Assembly (NCBI GenBank): GCA_902584445.1
Contig: CACHZY010000016.1
Location: 1 to 36,849, forward strand
Length of the DNA stretch: 36,849 bases
Source of the DNA: an uncultured Bacteroidota bacterium
GTDB taxonomy: Bacteria > Bacteroidota > Bacteroidia > Flavobacteriales > Flavobacteriaceae
Direction of reading: 5' to 3'
Shown here: positions 35,901-36,849 of the stretch, piece after piece
How positions within the stretch are numbered: position 1 is the stretch's first letter
Layout of the letters: every line of letters begins with the position of its first letter
Position numbers and translations under genes: made by a program
The notes under the pieces: model-generated
The model's database searches: none
Seen by the model: the letters and a program-made list of their open reading frames with translations, nothing else
Told to the model about the DNA's origin: nothing

Positions 35901-36849
35901 GTTAGAGTCGGAGGAACAAAATTTGCGCCATTGGCTAAATTAATGTTAATCCAATTATTAATGCCATTGGGGGAACGCTGCCACTGATATGTTATAAGTG
36001 GACCAGTTGTGCTATTTGTTACAGTGAGTGTTGCAGGTTGAACAGCTAATCCAAAACATAGAATTTGAGGAGTATTAGGGATAATATTCCCTCCCAATAA
36101 ATTATTAGTTACAAATATTTCAATTGGAGGTGATGTTGCTTTTGAGCATTCTTTATTATTTAAGTCACTTGTTGCAACTCTTCTAAAGAAAGTAGTTTGA
36201 ATAAGTTGTCCAGGAGTATAATTTAAACCATTTGATCCAGTAGGATTAAAATTTATTCCATCAGTAGAACTTTCCCATGAATAAGTAATCGTTGCTGAAG
36301 CACTACTTGTAGTAGCAGTAGTCAAGCTGCTAATTTGTTGGGGAAATTCGCCATTACATATTATTTGTGTTCCAGTAATAGTTCCAGCAGATGTAATCTC
36401 ATTTTTAATTAGTGTTATTGAAGAGCTAAAACTACATCCATTAGCTAAATTGGCAGTTACCTCAAAATTAGCAGTGTTAGGTAAAAGTGTAGACGAATAA
36501 ATATTTGAGGCAGATGTCTGTTGATTGACATTATTTAGTTTAAAGCTATATGTATTTACTGCTAAAGCAGGGTTAATACTTGCGGTTAAAGTTATATTTT
36601 CACCATCACAGAAGGTATTATTTATTGCATTTGTTACCACGACCTGAACATCTACATCATCAGCAATAGTAATTACAATAGAATTTGTAAGTGATCTACA
36701 AGCAGCAGGATTAATCCCTGCTCCTAGAAGAGGCATGTCATAGACAAAAGCGCTATAACTGGCTGTTCCAGATGGATTAGGCACCACAAATGAAGTACTA
36801 CTAGAGGTATTAATAACAACGCTTCCTCTTCTGTATTCAAATGATTTAT
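23987..36849 (-). CDS. Giant T9SS-exported, gliding/adhesion-type surface protein (5' end outside window)
   Basis: The frame is open to the window edge and shows 4286 residues with no N-terminus; the first in-window candidate start (GTG, 36787) is not convincing. From N to C: Ig-like WQ repeats (35280-36400), mixed PKD-like domains (about 33180-34985), a 12-repeat PKD-like array (28395-33175), SprB-like repeats (about 24600-28370, such as YTYSWSGPN with NINNLAPGVYNLTVID), a PKD domain and a type B T9SS sorting domain. Pairs of Cys recur in the repeats. Seven modules of about 100 residues are nested within these domains. It is coupled to a PorP/SprF gene. The likely role is a surface adhesin or gliding filament; the ligand is unknown. 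Confidence 0.92.
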   Translation of the reverse strand, partial: KSFEYRRGSVVINTSSSTSFVVPNPSGTASYSAFVYDMPLLGAGINPAACRSLTNSIVITIADDVDVQVVVTNAINNTFCDGENITLTASINPALAVNTYSFKLNNVNQQTSASNIYSSTLLPNTANFEVTANLANGCSFSSSITLIKNEITSAGTITGTQIICNGEFPQQISSLTTATTSSASATITYSWESSTDGINFNPTGSNGLNYTPGQLIQTTFFRRVATSDLNNKECSKATSPPIEIFVTNNLLGGNIIPNTPQILCFGLAVQPATLTVTNSTTGPLITYQWQRSPNGINNWININLANGANFVPPTLTSTETIYYRRQVLANGGGAGCEAFSDVHEIRVNDIQPGQIDPNSTATYCYGSNPGSINSVTEATTEFGALSYQWQSRTAATGWANINGAINNNYDPGSLIETTFFRRAVTATQSGTNCFESSNEITINILPELNTGGILADQVICENTQPADLTLNGATSGAGVTYQWQQSIDSDNWTDMAGEVSTTLQFSTVATETRYYRAVVTSEVNTPTALDQMQISLTKNANALAVGEIYYVKIGSGTYSFTTTGAASHTDGIGAGLSQQINDNAPGVSSSYDPDVDLISIVPLQNEISISTSVSTASHDLKVLSSVTGDGCKAITDAIVIEVEQASTLNQTGGNPNSTALCPGESIGFNPGDEPPLVFEWGGGATSARVESLNPAYGIIVGPGGTITDLGGGFWRVEGVNSLTITGTAGPANNFTVRTEGSGCTEQNIDYSIIVKPQAEIPNVIMKDQNSIYNAVINHGGKWYNNTICQENENIDGGPTTSPTDFYTCFLNNGFNVLYNDFEWKLDPPTAGTIVENEFQTATIEITSNSNTVSASNEYRIIINGTTISPNIADGTTINNLGIALRNAINGTAGINALVTASWSNGQKTLTIKADETNPPAPLYTFSRLNPTNAGNHAFMEEPAISVSTQKMTVNWASAFSGTVTVSVRTTGCGAPSDYYNVIIDVVPETVPSTTASGVTPPEALNKQLCNGAITGPVPSCEVHEFTRNTQFFSASEGAFNNYGSLNWEILDLPGGSIDVTNPGTIDSRGVVDWNLGYWGPFQIRVTPVSCDSSTGTPVTSEIFTIGESNEQLALIAPIGGDNTLPSCPIPAGVTTTTLKNFDNFPVRWYVSSLNAIETGGGANQNTVLNAFSRRLEADDPATNTELTLYWSPGFSGTLIVTAEAISCAGIQRKYPIIIPGPANIELVPGTGSNSQIICSGSAIDDIEYHISGAATGVESETSMDLPPGIIPVREDVIQSTIISLTLNPFFAIDSDEVYVTTIDGVDFTYNVNAGDDLDDIGTGVRNSISGAISATYEAGSNRLTVDGPLPGKRFSIVVNEPAFNGVDFGVVTSTQVITKITLKGTPTAQASGTYNYTLTTIEGDDSCSSDSVGGFIEIAPKSTITLLSGSVSETVCDDAAMTPVQFQIGNALSADVLDSSLPSGVFDSFAGGILTISGTPNVNPAQSTTFTYTVTTTNNDQGCLPEASFTAQITVNPSPIITVAAGSNPDPTVCAFEPMSPLEFTVSNPAFGLELIGGTLNQLDGVTSTLNIRPQILEHTFGGAGGVTETITIQINNNENFSISAVATTTVDNAGNELAQKINLDNKYVASYDAGTKILRITSAFDGVAFSTGVTTGTSNISISSANLIQTSAVFVISGTPSITNNNPQSFNYILQPVGPSCIGGAVNFEGAITVNPISFGSHVAASGPENQISCDGSPISTIQYNLVGASNAIPSGTTPAWLQHNIAGGVLSISGTPNLDIKVEQSFPYSYSLGGNFFGCGVASATVSGKITLRPKDHLTLTSPAQTINQDVCINEEIIDIVYEFSGSANAMAFNQPLGLPDGVEGQYTPRQQVSEITIGNGVTGINSETYTVYIGSTPYVYIAPLGSNADTVGDELAQKIDGDIDVIANYDAATNKITVTAAVAGQSFGIFVPDQSSNSIEINDALVATSPGIFRISGAPSNAVAPGSYTYTLTTPGILCDSDTVIGTINVKANSTISLVASNTNNQTVCDGDDLTSMVFNIGGGAKGAIYTGILPEGLDIYLDDPNNPTTATISGTLNTNDSASNIYNFTIITTSNEDGCDEASFNATIIVDPKDTLTLTSANQTTNQEVCAESPITDITYEIGGNANSVDIVGLPPGIVQGPMTDRKQVTSILVTGPVINANQVYTIRINNTSHTVTSTGGETQGALLTLLLNKINAESTVVSATSNAQNLILTGVVSGVSFSVSKERSANAMAQLHNPVLQNGTKIITLTGTPTLSALTSGVSSKTWPITITTVSGGLCENQTEIVSIKVNPNSTVSVTSVSSTLNQPVCVDTSITSITFTIGGGASNAALIGNPIGIQLTRTPGTDNFTIHGKPEVNIVTPTTYTMTITTIGNQEGCQEETVSAILNVSPDDGIQLAAGSGQLIQTHCVSTGIDTITFDLTGGSNTAEVTGLPQGIETTLNVASRTFSLSGMSTEIVTQTTEYNYTVTTSGSCDPAILNGKITIVPNATVTVTSVSTTLDQTICDNTDVDAITFEVDGSFTDISFQIDPALPGFTPVFDINTGIGSLSGKPNTGIVSTTTYSYTISVIGDVNSCETGSFTGELTLLPNDQITHIGASGAKDQIICNGDNPAPGPSITPIEFQISGGGDFAIAEGLPNGLTQSYSSTTKRITIAGSPSLLITQTTDFNYTVKTNGLCSEMNETGTITVKPNSFITLTSSATTESQINLRAVCNNGDAIVPITYSIGGGTFAFEDSGLPNGIVAQSSGVGEITISGIPDTNDTEITIYTYVISSTGNDCGPETSVTGQIQVNPTPSFSNKDAITIDNITCFGLANGKITVPNDINAFLSGGQSTNQAEINTLTISGTFEQGDRLSVTLGPAPAVTYEYIVKNANFGNPAPESNNKIAENFAQAINANIPGEVPITASSAVAVITLTADTAGVPFDVTLNHGGDGVQSAQNGEIVAQTTTPNQTLNYSLSWTGPGGFTSASSNIENLEVGKYYLTVALTGGCTSTTEEFEVTEPTQLSIPQPSACGTTITAQASGGTPNYSYTLRNLTTNQSYPSNLGAIPGAVVFDSTGKVQIGELFRVDAVDANGCVVQSVGNTMPGALEITDANVKIVNDYCNENPDIGFGSIILDNGGQLAVSGGSNNYTYSWSGPNYTNSTMNINNLAPGVYNLTVIDNVFANCIVQASYTVLGSDPLDLAPTAGNAPNAVTGVSTNTAVDQKVTLNCNSTALVLEVQASGGINNNYVYNWDRNGTAIGGNGNQLTVDPPVSGIYNVEVSLDISALDPPFGYSQTDLICTKSYSFEVVVPTDMSVVENTTKRIVPACPGDFAQLVFNVNGGADGSGPYTVQFDNGLSGTSAGPSNREIIITGIDTSNHNTFTGYTVSGGDPSCTKAGTLPSQIILPNYNEIEIQATPQDIDCSTSQEGKIEFSYNGNPDLNTLSIQIKSPVLNYNYFNTWQNLSSGAGNATVDIEQAGTYEYTIFGTPVSGATSNTNICELDSGTVEVLDSANSQILLLAVNAQDPPCDEDTGGSIELVIDETTITPQMSIKWQKLTLSTSTVSASTSSLSTATTEITTQDWQYVPSLEGNLSVQNLVKGSYRAIIRSNNEGNCANNEITTSTQVIGGRGFDLLNLRYLDAPPADSSISECSVENLRYNIEFTLANEKITGGNIEITVNKTGGAGVGYSEIFNSSSASSDTAKITWPLTSDRSGNYRIKSVPFGDYEIKISETGGATDTCELNQILIIPGLEEISYIGEMSYTLDKCNPEFELTADIQGGVPFVSSNGEPFYKYDWQLNSTEFGVLEYTGKTITVKYPGDLSLTVQDSKGCIVDITSTDKIQVRNEISRYYLEEGLSLISNGVTPTTTPVFALEPTCTDPDRDDGKIKFNVKGGNYIEGNNTVSYPYTVQWEKYDTNTGSYLIMDGTNGLQDLSNQEFANDLLPGQYRVTVEPTDWECTVNSVDSGIGITKVIIVPQNDDLIITNGPLIDVSEYNFTDGSDNICKVGGSGYLYVNVFNNYEGEISFDYENVPLTQVDRIDNTLYRLYIDQSVEKGTLTVYNEEGCRLEEVINLEIGEPNFSFSSFNSQISGNSSDTQLPIILAREEVTFTNTSTGTSSYYEWDFGDGGPVERKYSQPGSTSSPVTNIYGVSGTYYPRLRMYNSVGCYKEKVETLVVGKGYNVMVPNVFTPNSDTYNDMFKPLFSGFKSIQMTIYDYRGNLLYTEEKSVDPSNPISSISLSGWNGDTQIDSPYYIYSVYGTTLFGDIEVQKSGTFIIIR
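23990..24560 (-). other. PKD domain and type B T9SS C-terminal sorting domain
   Basis: At about 24295-24560 a PKD domain is clear: VTFTNTSTGTSSYYEWDFGD, then GVSGTYYPRLRMYNSVGC. At about 23990-24285 the gliding motility-associated (type B, TIGR04131-like) sorting domain follows: VPNVFTPNSDTYNDMFKP, then IQMTIYDYRGNLLYTEE and LSGWNGD, ending GTFIIIR. This is the signal for export and surface attachment by the T9SS. Confidence 0.92.
27925..28285 (-). repeat. Inserted module copy 7, inside a SprB-like repeat
   Basis: NTLTISGTFEQGDRLSVTLG, then VTYEYIVKNANFGNPA, then KIAENFAQAINANIPGEVPI and AVITLTADTAGVPFDVTLN give the module in its clearest form. The SprB-like host begins before it (NITCFGLANGKITVPNDINA) and resumes after it (LNYSLSWTGPGGFTSASSNI). 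Confidence 0.65.
28395..33175 (-). repeat. Twelve-repeat PKD-like array with a module inserted in alternate repeats
   Basis: Each repeat follows (I/V)xLxSxxxxxQxVCxxxxIxxIxFxIGGxA, then GLPxGI, then ISGTP, then YxYTxTTxGxxC, then GxITVxPxS. Approximate limits in coding order are: 33175-32590 (module 32700-33045), 32590-32297, 32297-31692 (module 31825-32145), 31692-31398, 31398-30798 (module 30930-31240), 30798-30497, 30497-29896 (module 30035-30350), 29896-29598, 29598-29305, 29305-29007, 29007-28700 and 28700-28395. Repeats with the module are about 600 bases and plain ones about 300, so the first eight form four units of about 880-900 bases. The module enters between GLPxGI and ISGTP each time. 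Confidence 0.8.
33995..34360 (-). repeat. Inserted module copy 2 in the giant protein
   Basis: The segment runs from QTATIEITSNSNTVSASNEY through RIIINGTTISPNIADGTTIN, then LGIALRNAINGTAGINALVT and KTLTIKADETNPPAP, up to about EPAISVSTQKM. It has the module layout and lies inside a PKD-like domain that resumes with VNWASAFSGTVTVSVRTTGC. Confidence 0.55.
34985..35280 (-). repeat. Inserted module copy 1 in the giant protein
   Basis: After the fourth Ig-like repeat, about 98 residues (from LDQMQISLTKN through GEIYYVKIGSGTYSFTTTG and GLSQQIND to HDLKVLSSV) match the nested module loosely. The order is an I-x-I strand, a Y-x-V-x-I strand, a helix containing L-x-x-x-I-N, then two strands. The host Cys strand (GDGCKAITDAIVIEV) resumes afterwards. 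Confidence 0.5.
35280..36400 (-). repeat. Four Ig-like repeats near the N-terminal end of the giant protein
   Basis: Four units share the pattern (T/S)YxWQxSxDGxNWxxI, then YxPGxLxxTTFFRRxVT, then CxxxSNxIxIxV, spaced roughly 240-300 bases apart. The cores lie near 36300, 36010, 35700 and 35400. The fourth runs into an inserted module. These are typical extracellular beta-sandwich spacers. Confidence 0.75.

Overview
The window comes from an AT-rich marine member of the Flavobacteriia (Bacteroidota). The evidence is the S10/spc/alpha ribosomal gene order running into carA-eno-gltA, the zinc-free forms of S14, L36 and S4, promoter elements of the Bacteroidetes type (TTG / TAnnTTTG), a flavobacterial proteorhodopsin, and a type IX secretion (T9SS) substrate with its PorP/SprF partner. 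No mobile element, CRISPR array, tRNA or rRNA was seen.

Layout. (1) 1-7509, plus strand: the distal part of the ribosomal protein operon, from partial rpsN through rpsH, rplF, rplR, rpsE, rpmD, rplO, secY, infA, rpmJ, rpsM, rpsK, rpsD and rpoA to rplQ, closed by a hairpin terminator. (2) 7600-11377: carA, eno and gltA. (3) 11383-13662: an unknown 141-residue protein divergent from argS, sharing a short two-way promoter region. (4) 13665-15443: a light-energy cassette. A green-type proton-pumping proteorhodopsin (minus strand) stands head-to-head with blh, the enzyme that makes its retinal. Between them lies an AT-rich spacer holding a 16-bp motif repeated at exactly 31-bp spacing. (5) 15506-17716: ffh and folD. 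(6) 17719-22963: a multi-pass membrane protein of unknown role, queE, a remnant of a probable methyltransferase gene, a NamZ/DUF1343 muramidase, an FtsX/LolE-type permease and a PLP-dependent cysteine synthase. (7) 22968-36849, minus strand: a PorP/SprF-family protein translationally coupled to the 3' end of an enormous surface protein gene (at least 4286 residues, 5' end outside the window).

The most unusual structure is inside the giant gene. Twelve tandem PKD-like repeats occupy 28395-33175. Repeats 1, 3, 5 and 7 each carry an inserted module of about 105 residues; repeats 2, 4, 6 and 8 do not. The result is four consecutive units of roughly 880-900 bp followed by four plain repeats of about 300 bp. 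Related modules also sit at three other places in the same protein, inside other domain types. This points to growth by duplication of a two-domain unit after a nested domain insertion.

The proteorhodopsin and Blh together give light-driven proton pumping if beta-carotene is made elsewhere in the genome. The giant protein is predicted to be exported and attached by the T9SS, as in the SprB/SprF gliding and adhesion systems. The rest is core housekeeping.
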